A DNA stretch of 64,000 nucleotides from Methanobrevibacter_A acididurans (GCF_046197875.1 NZ_CP166991.1:1302001-1366000); one strand, 5' to 3'; positions 27,768-37,709 are shown, counted from the first letter of the stretch. Notes: generated from the letters alone by a model not told the origin. Translations and numbers: made by a program.

Positions 27768-28984
27768 TCTAATACCTCTTTAACGTATTCAAAAGCTCTT
27801 TTACCATCTTCCCAATCTACAAATATCACAACTGCTGTTTGTGAAGATGAAATTTCTACTATATTAATATTATTTTTTCTTAATGGGTTTGTAATATCAG
27901 ATATTATGCCTGGAGTTTCTATAAAATCCGGACTTACAACAGTTAACATTGCTATATCTTGACCTAAAGATAATGAACTTAATCTATCACTACCTATTAC
28001 TAAGGTATGTAATAAGTGGTATGCATTATCTGCATCTTTTTTATTAATAAATGTTGTAACACTGTTTTCACCAGCAGAAATCCCAAATATGTTTATATCA
28101 TTTTCTGCTAGAACAGATGTTAAATTTGCCAATAATCCTTTTTTGTTGAGCATTTTTTCCCCAACAATTGCAACTACAGATATAGGTTCAGGATATAATG
28201 TTGCAGTCTTTAACATATCTCCATTTAATGGCCCAATAATGGCAGTCCCAGAATCTGAAAGATCCCCTTTTTCAAAACTTATTATTTTTGCTTTGATTCT
28301 AGGATCTTTATATTGTAATGCAAATGGATGCAATACTTGTGCTCCATGTGTTGCTAAGTCTCTCATTTCTTCTACAGAGATATGGTCTAATTTTTCAGCT
28401 TCTTCTATCTTATTAGGATCAGTTGTCATTACACCGTTTACATCAGTTACAATTATCACTTCATTAGCTTCTAATGCATGTCCTAAAAAGAATGCAGTTA
28501 TATCACTTCCCCCTCTTCCAAGAGTAGTTATTTCATCCCGAGGCCCTTTTCCAAGAAATCCACATATTACTGGAATTATTCCTTGGTCTAATAACTCAGA
28601 TATTTCTTTAGATTTTTCTTCAGAAGCTGCAAAATTAATTTTTGCTTTTAAAGGATTTGAATCAGTTAAAATTGGCCAAAATCTATTATATGGATCAATA
28701 AATTCAGATTTAACACCTAATGATTCTACTACGGAGGAAAAAACTCTTGCACTAGTCATTTCACCCATGGACAATATTTCAGCCATTTGTTTTGGTGTAG
28801 GATCATCGCCAATTGAATCTTCTGTAATTGAAATTAAATTATCAGTAGTCTTATTAATAGCTGAAACAACTACAACTACTCTATTTCCTTTCATAAATTC
28901 ATTAACTACAGATTGAGCGGCTTTTCGAATCCGTTCACCATTTCCTATCGATGTACCACCAAATTTGGCTATTAAAGTTTCCAT
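27764..28984 (-). CDS. lysC: Aspartokinase
   Basis: Phosphorylates aspartate, the entry step to the aspartate family. 406 residues: the amino-acid kinase domain with KFGGTSIGN (7-15) and GRGGSD near 166, then two ACT domains (about 265-406) for allosteric feedback, probably by lysine or threonine. It is the promoter-proximal gene of the operon. The ribosome site is weak; a hairpin lies 63-107 bases upstream of the ATG. Confidence 0.95.
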   Translation of the reverse strand: METLIAKFGGTSIGNGERIRKAAQSVVNEFMKGNRVVVVVSAINKTTDNLISITEDSIGDDPTPKQMAEILSMGEMTSARVFSSVVESLGVKSEFIDPYNRFWPILTDSNPLKAKINFAASEEKSKEISELLDQGIIPVICGFLGKGPRDEITTLGRGGSDITAFFLGHALEANEVIIVTDVNGVMTTDPNKIEEAEKLDHISVEEMRDLATHGAQVLHPFALQYKDPRIKAKIISFEKGDLSDSGTAIIGPLNGDMLKTATLYPEPISVVAIVGEKMLNKKGLLANLTSVLAENDINIFGISAGENSVTTFINKKDADNAYHLLHTLVIGSDRLSSLSLGQDIAMLTVVSPDFIETPGIISDITNPLRKNNINIVEISSSQTAVVIFVDWEDGKRAFEYVKEVLE

Positions 28985-29305
28985 ATTCTATTCACGACCT
29001 AAGATTATTGATAATATTGTTATTATAAAGATATTTCATTAATAAAGCACTTTAAAATAGGGATTCATAATCAAATATTTTACCAAAGTGCATATAAACT
29101 ATTATTCATTTATTATTTTAGTCATTTAACATTTATAAATCTAATTAATTAATTAAATTAAATAAAAGAAGATTATAAAAAATAGGATAATCTGAATAGT
29201 TCTCAATAAATCCATTAAAAAAAAAGTTTCCAAATATAAATAAAAAAATTTTATGAAAAATTTAAAAATAAAAGTAAAAAAAATAGAATATGTAACAAAT
29301 TAAAT
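28985..29305. promoter_or_regulatory. Leader region of the aspartokinase operon
   Basis: A 321-base gap without a gene. On the minus strand it is the 5' region of ask-dapA-dapB-asd and contains a bulged hairpin at 29047-29091 (GCACTTT pairs with AAAGTGC, AAAATA with TATTTT, three-base bulge). The remainder is AT-rich and also holds the tail of the S17e transcript. No known riboswitch was recognised. Confidence 0.45.
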
Positions 29306-29503
29306 TTAAGCTTGAACAGCTTGTTGTCTAACTAATCTAGTTACATAACCAGCAATTTTATTTCTTAAATGTTTAGTACTTACAGTAGAATATTCTGCAA
29401 CTAATTTTTTATTTTCATCAAAATCAGTAGTAAATACTCCAGGATGAATTTCTATAAGTTCTTTGGATATACGTTTAACAAAAGTAGTTCTAATATTACC
29501 CAT
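29306..29503 (-). CDS. rps17e: 30S ribosomal protein S17e
   Basis: The archaeal/eukaryotic small-subunit protein S17e in its short archaeal form (65 residues). The stretch IRTTFVKRISKELIEIHPGVFTTDF is the characteristic N-terminal half. GGAGGG precedes the ATG. It overlaps the end of the chorismate mutase gene by 8 bases and is the last gene of the shikimate kinase operon. Confidence 0.97.
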   Translation of the reverse strand: MGNIRTTFVKRISKELIEIHPGVFTTDFDENKKLVAEYSTVSTKHLRNKIAGYVTRLVRQQAVQA

Positions 29504-29831
29504 TATTTTCCCTCCATAATAATTCTTTTTGTTTATTTTTACTTAACATAGCAAGCATATTCATTATAATAGTAAGAATATCTCCGTCGATATCCTTTTC
29601 TTTAGCTAATTTTAAAACTTGATTATGTACTTCATCTTCACGAGATTTATCATAAATTTCCATACCTAAAAATTTTTTAGCTTTTACAACGTCTTTAGCT
29701 AAAGCTGTTCTTTCATCAATTAAGTTAACTAAATCATTATCAATTTCATCGATTCTTTTCCTAGATTTTTGAAGAAGTTCATTAGCTTCTTCTTCGTTCA
29801 TACACAAGTCAGTTTTCTTGCCATTATCCAT
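29496..29831 (-). CDS. aroQ: Chorismate mutase (AroQ type)
   Basis: Converts chorismate to prephenate for Phe and Tyr synthesis. I start at the ATG at 29831 with GGAGA upstream, giving 111 residues; the longer frame to 29975 would add 48 hydrophobic residues with no family match and run into the shikimate kinase gene. The all-helical AroQ fold shows in KRIDEIDNDLVNLIDERTALAKDV with active-site Arg and Lys, then KSREDEVHNQVLKLA. Sits between shikimate kinase and S17e. Confidence 0.92.
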   Translation of the reverse strand: MDNGKKTDLCMNEEEANELLQKSRKRIDEIDNDLVNLIDERTALAKDVVKAKKFLGMEIYDKSREDEVHNQVLKLAKEKDIDGDILTIIMNMLAMLSKNKQKELLWRENNG

Positions 29832-29922
29832 GAAAATTTCTCCAATAACTATTTGATAATAATTATAATCTATATTTAGTAATATATAAAGGTATTTTTT
29901 TAAAATTAAAATTTGAAAAAAA

Positions 29923-30801
29923 TCATTCCAAAAATTTAGTTCCATTATTATTAACAGAAGTTTTAATAATTTCACCTTCTTCTAAAAATGACCAAGCATC
30001 ATAAACATCATCCACATATTCATCAGTTACAATTGCAACATAAGCAGAACCTGAACCAGACAATCCAGAAGCTAATGCTCCAGCATTTAAAGCTTCAACA
30101 GCAATCTGATTATTGAATTTAAGAACAGTCCCATAAATAAGACCATTTAAATTTAATGCATCATAAAAATCTCTTTCACATGCCTTCTGAAAAGCCATAC
30201 TAACTAAAGGTGAAAATAATTTAATTCTATCTAAATCAACACTACCACTTAAAGAGGGTTTATTTGGCATGTAAATAAGAATATTGTTCTCATCCATGTT
30301 CTCATGTAAAATAATTTTACGATTAGTATTATCCGTGATTAAAATCCCACCAAAATATGAAGCTGTTGCATCATCAAATGATCCTGTAATTGTAACCCCA
30401 CAATCAATTGATGCATTAATAGCTAAATTAATTATTTCCATATCATTTAATGGTTTTAAATTTAATTCTTCACTTATTAAAGCAGAACTTGCCATGGTTA
30501 CTGCATTAGATATAGAGCTACTACTAGATAAACCAGAACCTAATGGCACATTAGATTCTGTTTTAATTTTAATTCCCAAATCTAATTCATCCTTATTGAT
30601 ATTATAATAATTTAAAACTTTATCAATACAATGATACATTAATTTAGTATCAGCATTAATATCAGAAATACAAATATTAGGTCTATCAATAATTTCTGCA
30701 TCAATAATATTGTTTAAACTTATTCCAAAAGCAGATCCAAAACCTGTTGCCATTGCATTAATTATTGTAGCAGAACCTGGAGATTGAACTATTTTTTTCA
30801 T
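29923..30801 (-). CDS. aroK: Archaeal shikimate kinase (GHMP family)
   Basis: Phosphorylates shikimate using a GHMP-kinase fold unrelated to bacterial AroK. The 292 residues have the PLGSGLSSSSS phosphate loop (86-96), the N-terminal SPGSATIINAMATGFGSAFGI typical of archaeal shikimate kinase, and LSGSGSAYVA near the C-terminus. With chorismate mutase 91 bases downstream it forms an aromatic amino acid operon. Confidence 0.95.
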   Translation of the reverse strand: MKKIVQSPGSATIINAMATGFGSAFGISLNNIIDAEIIDRPNICISDINADTKLMYHCIDKVLNYYNINKDELDLGIKIKTESNVPLGSGLSSSSSISNAVTMASSALISEELNLKPLNDMEIINLAINASIDCGVTITGSFDDATASYFGGILITDNTNRKIILHENMDENNILIYMPNKPSLSGSVDLDRIKLFSPLVSMAFQKACERDFYDALNLNGLIYGTVLKFNNQIAVEALNAGALASGLSGSGSAYVAIVTDEYVDDVYDAWSFLEEGEIIKTSVNNNGTKFLE

Positions 30802-30965
30802 GAAAATTCCCTTTTATAAATATCTTTTTTAAAAAAAAGTTTAATATAAATATATAATAATTTTTTATTTTTTATAACTAATATATTAATTGTAAAAAAT
30901 AGATATTATAATTAAATTAATTATAATATAAAAAATAATTTATGATTTTTAAAAAGTGATAGAAT

Positions 30966-31820
30966 ATGGATGAAAAATCAAAATACTTTGGATATGGTAT
31001 TGTAGGTGGAATTACAATTTTATTAATTGTAATCTTAATTGCCACTTTAATACCTATAGGAGTTGATGCTTTAACACCAGATACTATTGCTGTTATTCCA
31101 ATTCATGGTGAAATTAGTTATGATAATAATTCTAACATTACAGTAACTAATCCAGATACCTTTGAAGCCATGATAAATAAAGCAAATTCTGATCATAAAG
31201 TTGCAGCCATAGTTTTAGATATTGATAGTAATGGAGGTAATTTAGTTGCTACTCAAGAAATGTTAGATTGTATTAATCAAACCAACAAACCTATAGTTGC
31301 ATGGATCGGAGATAGTGGTTCATCTTGTGGTTATTTATTGTCTACAGGTACCGATAAGGTTATTGCTAGTCCTAACTCTGCAATTGGAGATATTGGTTTT
31401 ACATTATCTAGTGCAGATTTATCCGCGTATTATTCCAAGTTAGGTATTACAGCCGATACCAGTAAAGGAAATATTTTTAATAGTATTTCACCAAGTTATA
31501 CTAGTTTATCCTCTTCACAAAAGGTTATGATTAAAAATATGTTAAGTAGTGATTCTAATTATTCCGTTTCTACAATTAGTCATAATCGTAATTTGAGCAG
31601 TGAAACCGTGCAAAATTATGTGAATGGTAAGGTTTGTAATGGTAATACAGCTTTAAATAAAAATTTAATTGATGGTTTAGGAACTCAAAAAAAGGCTATT
31701 GAAATTGCTGCTAATGAAGCTAATTTAACTAAATATGAAGTAATTAAATATGATTCAAGTACAAATTTGAATACTGATTGTTGGGATAATATCAAAAATG
31801 CAATTACTAAAAAAAATTAA
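30966..31820 (+). CDS. sppA: SppA-like membrane serine protease (S49 family)
   Basis: A 284-residue signal-peptide-peptidase-A-like protease with one N-terminal membrane anchor (about 11-33). The catalytic region is VAAIVLDIDSNGGN (about 76-89) and SGSSCGYLLS (about 117-126), where the Ser lies next to Cys-Gly-Tyr, followed by SPNSAIGDIGF. The second catalytic Lys of this family lies further on and is not assigned. It probably degrades leftover signal peptides at the membrane. Confidence 0.85.
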   Translation: MDEKSKYFGYGIVGGITILLIVILIATLIPIGVDALTPDTIAVIPIHGEISYDNNSNITVTNPDTFEAMINKANSDHKVAAIVLDIDSNGGNLVATQEMLDCINQTNKPIVAWIGDSGSSCGYLLSTGTDKVIASPNSAIGDIGFTLSSADLSAYYSKLGITADTSKGNIFNSISPSYTSLSSSQKVMIKNMLSSDSNYSVSTISHNRNLSSETVQNYVNGKVCNGNTALNKNLIDGLGTQKKAIEIAANEANLTKYEVIKYDSSTNLNTDCWDNIKNAITKKN

Positions 31821-31943
31821 TACTAAAAATATAAATATTAAATTTGTTCATATCAATAAAAACTATTAAATAGTAGAAAAATAATTATTATAATTAACTT
31901 TAAAATATAAATTAAAAAAATCATAAAAAAGGAGAAAAATATA

Positions 31944-32192
31944 ATGACAAAAATAGAAGTATTTACCTCACCTACTTGTCCACACTGCCCAGGAGCAGTT
32001 AAAGTAGTTGAAGAAGCAAAAAAACAAATTGAAGGAATCGAAATAGAAGTATTAGATGCTTCAAATGAAGAAAACCGTGAAAAAGCTATGGAATACCAAA
32101 TATATGCAGTACCAACAATAGTAATTGATGGTAATGTTGAATTCGTTGGTGCTCCTACACTTCAAGAATTACTTACAAAATTACAAAACTAA
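31944..32192 (+). CDS. Small thioredoxin/glutaredoxin-like protein
   Basis: An 82-residue minimal thioredoxin fold with the redox motif CPHC (residues 11-14) and the cis-proline VPTIVIDG. Such proteins are found in methanogens as thiol-disulfide carriers. GGAG precedes the ATG. It stands alone between the protease and an unknown membrane protein. Confidence 0.93.
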   Translation: MTKIEVFTSPTCPHCPGAVKVVEEAKKQIEGIEIEVLDASNEENREKAMEYQIYAVPTIVIDGNVEFVGAPTLQELLTKLQN

Positions 32193-32372
32193 ATAAAAAT
32201 ACCAAATTTCAAATTTTTTTACTATTTTTTTATAAAAAATAGTTTAAACTTTTTTTTAACTAATACATTAATTAAATAACTTTTTTCTGAAAAATAATAT
32301 AAAATAAGCCTTGTTTTAAATTATAAAATATAAAAAATAGCAACTAAGAAAAAAATAAAAAAAGTTAAATAT

Positions 32373-32804
32373 TTAACTTTGAGGAATGCCTGCATAAGCT
32401 TCATGAGCTGTTTGCAAATCCTTTTTAGCTTGTTCTAATCTTTGATTAACTTCAGAAGAAGGTTTACCCGTAGATAAAGCACTGTCTACTCCATCTAAAC
32501 TATTTTTAGAACGAACCAATTCAAGTTGAGCATCTGCAAATTGTTGTTGAAGAGAATCATTACCAGAAGCATAAACAGCTACCTTAGTAGTATTAAACTG
32601 ACCTTCCAAATCAGAATAATTAGATCTAAGACTTGCTAACTCATCATATTGAGTTCCACTAGATACCCCACCAGTTAAATTACTACTCACTAAGTTAAAA
32701 CCAATATAAGCAGCTACAACTATTGTAGCAATTATCATTATAACGCCAAGAATAGAGATAAGCATCGATGTTGATTTAAATAAATTTAAACGTGACTTTT
32801 TCAT
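32373..32804 (-). CDS. Membrane-anchored coiled-coil protein
   Basis: An unrecognised 143-residue protein with one N-terminal helix (about 14-38, MLISILGVIMIIATIVVAAY), then a soluble helical region rich in Ser, Gln and Leu (LEGQFNTTK..., LEQAKKDLQTAHEAYA). An AAGGAG ribosome site precedes the ATG. It is predicted to sit outside the membrane. Transcribed away from mcm. Confidence 0.7.
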   Translation of the reverse strand: MKKSRLNLFKSTSMLISILGVIMIIATIVVAAYIGFNLVSSNLTGGVSSGTQYDELASLRSNYSDLEGQFNTTKVAVYASGNDSLQQQFADAQLELVRSKNSLDGVDSALSTGKPSSEVNQRLEQAKKDLQTAHEAYAGIPQS

Positions 32805-32962
32805 AAAAATCTCCTTTATAAGATAAAATATAAAAAAATATTCTACCTAAATAACTATAAAATAATATATCAAAACACATATTTAAATTTAATAAAAAAA
32901 TTATAATAAAAAAATATAATCTGAAATTTATAAATATAATATTAAATAAATTAGAAATCATT

Positions 32963-34963
32963 ATGAATTCCAGTGAAAAAATAAATTTAACAACCACCAA
33001 ATTCGAAGAATTTTTCACAACAAAATATAAAGATAAAGTATATGATGTTTTAGAAAAATTTCCCGATGAAAAATCACTTATAATTGAATATCCTGAATGG
33101 GAAATGTTTGATCCTGATCAAGCGGACTTATTACTTGACAAACCTGAAGAAGTAATAAATGCTGCTAAAACAGCACTGAAAAATATTGATCCCTTAATGA
33201 AAGATGCGGATATTAATATAAGATTTGCACATGTGACAAATATAATTCCATTAAAAGTTTTATTAAGTAAATACATAGGAAGTTTTGTATCTGCAGATGG
33301 AATTATACGAAAAACAGACGAAATACGTCCCCGTATAGAAACTGGAGTATTTGAATGCCGAGGGTGTATGAGGTTACATGAAGTAGAACAGACAAATGAT
33401 AGACATGTCATGGAACCAAGTTTATGTAGTGATTGTGGTGGACGATCTTTTAGACTTTTAGAGGGGGAAAGTAAATACATAGACACACAAACAGCACGTA
33501 TGCAAGAACCATTAGAAAACTTATCAGGAGGAACAGAACCTAAACAAATGTTGATGGTTCTTGAAGATGATTTAGTTGATAAATTAAATCCTGGAGATAA
33601 AGTAAGAATAACTGGAACACTTAAAACATTCAGAGAAGAACGTAGCGGAAAATTTAAAAATTATATCTATGTAAATTACATTGAACCATTAGAACAAGAA
33701 TTTGAAGAATTATCACTTAGCGAAGAAGATGAAAAAGAAATTTTAGAATTAAGTAAAGATCCTGACATATACAATAAAATTATCAAATCCACAGCTCCAA
33801 GTATTAAAGGATATCGAGAAGTAAAAGAAGCAATAGCATTACAACTTTTCGGAGGATCTGCAAAAATCTTAGAAGATGAAACTAGACTACGGGGAGATAT
33901 ACACATTTTAATAGTAGGGGATCCAGGTATAGGGAAATCTCAAATATTAAAATATGTATCCAAATTAGCTCCTAGAAGTATATATACTAGTGGTAAAGGT
34001 ACAACAGGTGCTGGATTAACCGCAGCCGCAGTTAGAGATGAACTTGGAGGATGGTCCCTTGAAGCAGGTGCATTAGTACTTGGGGATCAAGGTAATGTTT
34101 GTGTCGACGAATTGGATAAAATGCGAGCTGAAGATAGAAGTGCACTTCATGAAGCATTAGAACAACAAACTGTAAGTATAGCAAAAGCAGGAATAATGGC
34201 AACATTAAACAGTCGTTGTAGTGTACTTGCAGCAGCAAACCCAAAATTTGGACGATTTGACCGATATAAAACAGTAGCAGATCAAATAGATTTACCTTCC
34301 CCAATTTTAAGCAGATTCGATTTAATGTTCATCATAGAAGATAAACCAAATGTAGAAAACGATAGGGAACTAGCAAAACATATATTAACAATTCATAAAG
34401 AGAACAATGTAAATTATGAAATAGAACCAGAATTACTAAGAAAATATATTGCATATGCACGTAAAAATGCTAACCCAAAATTAACAGATGAAGCAAATGA
34501 AGTATTAGAAGAATTTTATGTTAGTATGAGAAGTGGTGCAGTAGATGAAGAAGCACCAGTACCAATAACTGCAAGACAATTAGAAGCAATTATCCGTTTA
34601 GCAGAAGCTAGTGCTAAAATTAGATTAAAAGAGTATGTGGAACCTGAAGATGCTGAAAAAGCTATAAAGTTACAACAAGCATGTCTTAAAGAAGTAGGAT
34701 ACGATCCTGAAACAGGGAAAATAGATATTGATAAAGTAGAAGGCCGTACACCTAAATCAGATCGGGACAAATTACAGGTTGTAATTGAAGTAATTACTGA
34801 ATTACAATCTGAATTTGAAGGTAATGCTCCAATAAACATTTTAAAACAAAGAATGTTAGAAGATTATGATGTTGGTGAAGAAAAATTAAATCAAATGATT
34901 AAAAATCTTAAATCTAGAGGAGTTATATTCGAACCTAATGCTGGAAAATTAAAAAAAGTCTAA
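32963..34963 (+). CDS. mcm: MCM replicative DNA helicase
   Basis: A 666-residue archaeal MCM. The N-terminal domain includes a zinc finger (CRGC near 132, CSDCGG near 156) and the OB-fold hairpin. The AAA+ core has Walker A GDPGIGKS (about 318-325), Walker B VCVDELDKM (about 378-386) and the sensor/Arg finger region SRFDLMF (about 449). The last 90 residues are the winged-helix domain. It unwinds DNA at replication forks as a homohexamer. The aIF2 beta gene follows. Confidence 0.96.
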   Translation: MNSSEKINLTTTKFEEFFTTKYKDKVYDVLEKFPDEKSLIIEYPEWEMFDPDQADLLLDKPEEVINAAKTALKNIDPLMKDADINIRFAHVTNIIPLKVLLSKYIGSFVSADGIIRKTDEIRPRIETGVFECRGCMRLHEVEQTNDRHVMEPSLCSDCGGRSFRLLEGESKYIDTQTARMQEPLENLSGGTEPKQMLMVLEDDLVDKLNPGDKVRITGTLKTFREERSGKFKNYIYVNYIEPLEQEFEELSLSEEDEKEILELSKDPDIYNKIIKSTAPSIKGYREVKEAIALQLFGGSAKILEDETRLRGDIHILIVGDPGIGKSQILKYVSKLAPRSIYTSGKGTTGAGLTAAAVRDELGGWSLEAGALVLGDQGNVCVDELDKMRAEDRSALHEALEQQTVSIAKAGIMATLNSRCSVLAAANPKFGRFDRYKTVADQIDLPSPILSRFDLMFIIEDKPNVENDRELAKHILTIHKENNVNYEIEPELLRKYIAYARKNANPKLTDEANEVLEEFYVSMRSGAVDEEAPVPITARQLEAIIRLAEASAKIRLKEYVEPEDAEKAIKLQQACLKEVGYDPETGKIDIDKVEGRTPKSDRDKLQVVIEVITELQSEFEGNAPINILKQRMLEDYDVGEEKLNQMIKNLKSRGVIFEPNAGKLKKV

Positions 34964-35148
34964 AAAAAAATTTTATAAAAAATAAAATTTTATTTATATA
35001 ATAATTATTTATACAATAGTTTAATATAATATAAAAAACTAAATTTATATATTATATTTTTATTGATAACTTTTTAAACAAAATATTATTTTTTTTAACA
35101 AATTTTTTCATGAAAAATTAAAAATATAGATTAATGGAGAGATAAATC

Positions 35149-35556
35149 ATGGATGACTATAATAAATTACTAGATCGTGCAATAGACCAACTACCTCCTG
35201 AAGTTTTTGAAACAAAAAGATTCAAAGTACCTAAAGCATACAGTGTAATACAAGGAAATCGTACTTTCATACAAAACTTCAAAGATGTAGCTGAAGTATT
35301 AAACAGAGACCCTCAACACATATTAAAATTTTTATTACGTGAATTAGGTACCGCTGGAAACTTAGAAGGTCAAAGAGCAATATTACAAGGAAAATTCAAC
35401 CATTTCCTTATTAATGAAAGAATAGATGAATATGTGGAAAAATATGTTATCTGCCACGAATGTAACAGACCAGATACAAAAATTATTAGAGAAGACCGTA
35501 TATTCATACTTAAATGTGCAGCTTGTGGTGCAAGAGCACCTTTAAAACCAATTTAA
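35149..35556 (+). CDS. Translation initiation factor aIF2 subunit beta
   Basis: The 135-residue beta subunit of archaeal IF2. The central domain includes VIQGNRTFIQNFKDVAEVLNRDPQHILKFL and a zinc ribbon CHECNRPDT...CAACGARAP closes the protein. It helps place initiator tRNA on the small subunit. GGAG precedes the ATG. It heads the run aIF2 beta, NMD3-like, TyrRS, though a terminator-like structure follows it. Confidence 0.96.
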   Translation: MDDYNKLLDRAIDQLPPEVFETKRFKVPKAYSVIQGNRTFIQNFKDVAEVLNRDPQHILKFLLRELGTAGNLEGQRAILQGKFNHFLINERIDEYVEKYVICHECNRPDTKIIREDRIFILKCAACGARAPLKPI

Positions 35557-35609
35557 GGAGATAAAATCTCCTATATTAACTTTTTTTAAAAAAAAAGTTA
35601 TCTTTTTTT
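35557..35609 (+). terminator. Terminator-like hairpins after aIF2 beta
   Basis: GGAGAT and ATCTCC (35557-35571) form a tight hairpin just after the stop. It is followed by TAACTTTTTTT and AAAAAAAAAGTTA arms around 35577-35600 and an oligo-T run. This may separate aIF2 beta from the following genes. Confidence 0.5.
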
Positions 35610-35624
35610 ACTATTTTGATTATT

Positions 35625-36665
35625 ATGTTTTGCCCAGAATGTGGAAATACCGAAGAACCATTAATCAATGGCGTGTGTAAAAACTGTTTTTTAAAAACAT
35701 ACCAAATGATAAAAATCCCTGAAAATATTGATGTTATAATTTGTAAACATTGTAATGCTAAACTTTTCCAAGGACAATGGATTGATGAAGAAATACCTGA
35801 AGAAGAAATAATTTATAGAGCTATTGAAGATGCTATAAAAATTGATGAATTAACTGAAAATCCTATAATTGACTTAGAAATTCTTCAAATGCGTGGAACT
35901 ATAGCTGAATGTGAAGTAATAGTTAATGGAAACGTGTTAAACACTGATATAAATGAAATTTATAATGTTAATGTTAAATTAAATCATAACGTATGCTCTA
36001 ATTGCAGTAAAAAAGAATCAGGTTATTATGAAGCAGTAATACAATTAAGAGCAGATAATCGAGAAATAAAACAAGAAGAACTTAATAAAATTGAAGGGAT
36101 AGTACAACATACAATCAATAAACAAGCCAAAAAAGATAAATTAGCTTATATTCCCCAAATATTAACCCCTAAAGAAGGGTTTGATTATTATATTGGTTCA
36201 TATAAAACAGCAAAAAAAATAATTAATAATTTAAAAAATGAAATTGGTGGAGAAAGTAAAGAATCTCCAAGATTAATTAGTGAAGATAAATCTACAGGAA
36301 AAGGTTTATATCGTATATGGATTTCATTCAGATTACCCGAATACGAAATTGGTGATTTTGTAAAATTTGAGGATAAAATATTAGAAATTACACATATTAG
36401 TGGACATAATATTCACTGCGAAAATCTTCAAGACAGAAAAGATTTTAATATCCAATGGAAAAACAGTACTAAAGTAAAATTACTTGAAAAAAATACAAAG
36501 GTAAAACAAAGTATTGTTACGGATAAATCTCCTAGTATGATACAAATTTTAGATCCTGATGATTATACTACAGTTGATTTAGAAATGAATGATAAATTTA
36601 ATAACATTAATATTGGTCAAGAAGTAGATACTATTAAATTAGAAGGCCAAGTTTACTTATTATAA
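35625..36665 (+). CDS. NMD3-related ribosome-associated protein
   Basis: A 346-residue homologue of the eukaryotic 60S export/assembly factor NMD3. The N-terminal half is zinc-rich: CPECGNTEEPLINGVCKNC at 3-21, CKHC near 41-44 and CSNCSKKESGYYEA near 126-139. The middle holds the NMD3 beta domain (DYYIGSYKTAKKI). The start is ATG at 35625; the upstream TTG adds three residues. In archaea it is thought to act in large-subunit maturation. Confidence 0.88.
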   Translation: MFCPECGNTEEPLINGVCKNCFLKTYQMIKIPENIDVIICKHCNAKLFQGQWIDEEIPEEEIIYRAIEDAIKIDELTENPIIDLEILQMRGTIAECEVIVNGNVLNTDINEIYNVNVKLNHNVCSNCSKKESGYYEAVIQLRADNREIKQEELNKIEGIVQHTINKQAKKDKLAYIPQILTPKEGFDYYIGSYKTAKKIINNLKNEIGGESKESPRLISEDKSTGKGLYRIWISFRLPEYEIGDFVKFEDKILEITHISGHNIHCENLQDRKDFNIQWKNSTKVKLLEKNTKVKQSIVTDKSPSMIQILDPDDYTTVDLEMNDKFNNINIGQEVDTIKLEGQVYLL

Positions 36666-36690
36666 ATGAAAAGAATTTTAGTGATATTTT

Positions 36691-37650
36691 ATGAGTAATC
36701 AAGAAAAATTAAAAATAATCCAAAATGGAACACTTGAAATTATAGAACCAGAAGAATTAATAGAATTATTTGATAATGAAAAACCAATAGCTTATACTGG
36801 TTATGAGCCTTCTGGTAAAATCCATTTAGGTCATGCAATTACAATAATGAAATTAAAACAATTACAAAAAATGGGTTTTCATATAAAAATATTACTTGCA
36901 GATTATCATGCTTACTTAAATGGAAAAGGTAATCTTGAAGATATTAAAGTTACTGCAGAATATAATAAAAAATGTTTCCAAGCTTTAGGTTTAGACTCTG
37001 AAACTGAATATGTTTTAGGTTCTTCATATCAAACTGAACCAGAATATACTAATAATGTTTACCAATTAGCTACATTAACTACATTAAAAAGAGCTAAACG
37101 TAGTATGGATCAAGTTAGTCGTCATGATGACAATCCAAAAGTTGCTAGTACAATTTATCCACTTATGCAAACCGCAGATATGGCTTATTTGAAAGCAGAT
37201 GTTGCTTTAGGTGGAATGGAACAAAGAAAAATTCAAATGTTAGCACGTGAAACATTACCTAAAATAGGGGAAAAAGCTCCTGTTTGTATACATACTCCTT
37301 TATTACATGGTACTGATGGTGATGATAAAATGAGTAGTAGTAAAGGTAACTTTATTGCTGTTGATGATACCCCTAAAGATATTAAGAAGAAAATTAATAA
37401 AGGATATTGTCCTAAAGGAGAAATTGAAAATAATCCTATGATTGAAATTTGTGAACACTTTTTATTCCCTAACCAAGAAACTATTAAAATTAGTCGTCCC
37501 GAAAAATTTGGTGGAAATTTAGAATTAACTCACGAAGAATTAATAAAACAATTTAGTGCTAGTGAATTACATCCTATGGACTTAAAAAATGGTGTTAGTG
37601 ATTTCTTAATAGAATTTTTAGAACCTGTACGTGAATTCATGGAAGAATAA
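36691..37650 (+). CDS. tyrS: Tyrosyl-tRNA synthetase
   Basis: A 319-residue archaeal-type class I TyrRS that activates Tyr and charges tRNA-Tyr. The HIGH-type motif is HLGH in GYEPSGKIHLGHAI (about 36-49), and KMSSSKGNF near 210-218 is the KMSKS motif. Family length and the archaeal VASTIYPLMQTADM stretch are normal. GTGAT precedes the ATG. It follows the NMD3-like gene after 25 bases. Confidence 0.96.
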   Translation: MSNQEKLKIIQNGTLEIIEPEELIELFDNEKPIAYTGYEPSGKIHLGHAITIMKLKQLQKMGFHIKILLADYHAYLNGKGNLEDIKVTAEYNKKCFQALGLDSETEYVLGSSYQTEPEYTNNVYQLATLTTLKRAKRSMDQVSRHDDNPKVASTIYPLMQTADMAYLKADVALGGMEQRKIQMLARETLPKIGEKAPVCIHTPLLHGTDGDDKMSSSKGNFIAVDDTPKDIKKKINKGYCPKGEIENNPMIEICEHFLFPNQETIKISRPEKFGGNLELTHEELIKQFSASELHPMDLKNGVSDFLIEFLEPVREFMEE

Positions 37651-37709
37651 AAAAAAAGTATATTTGGAATAATATAATAATTATTAATTAAAATGTTTGA
37701 GTTGATATA

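Noticed and set aside
28089..28916. 275-residue open frame antisense to aspartokinase
   Set aside because: It is a shadow frame; the opposite strand carries an unambiguous, conserved aspartokinase.
29832..29975. Extended N-terminus of chorismate mutase
   Set aside because: The extra 48 residues are hydrophobic noise overlapping the shikimate kinase gene; the ATG at 29831 has a good ribosome site.
32776..33018. 80-residue hydrophobic frame over the mcm start region
   Set aside because: It overlaps mcm and its neighbour, lacks a ribosome site and is simply AT-rich translation.
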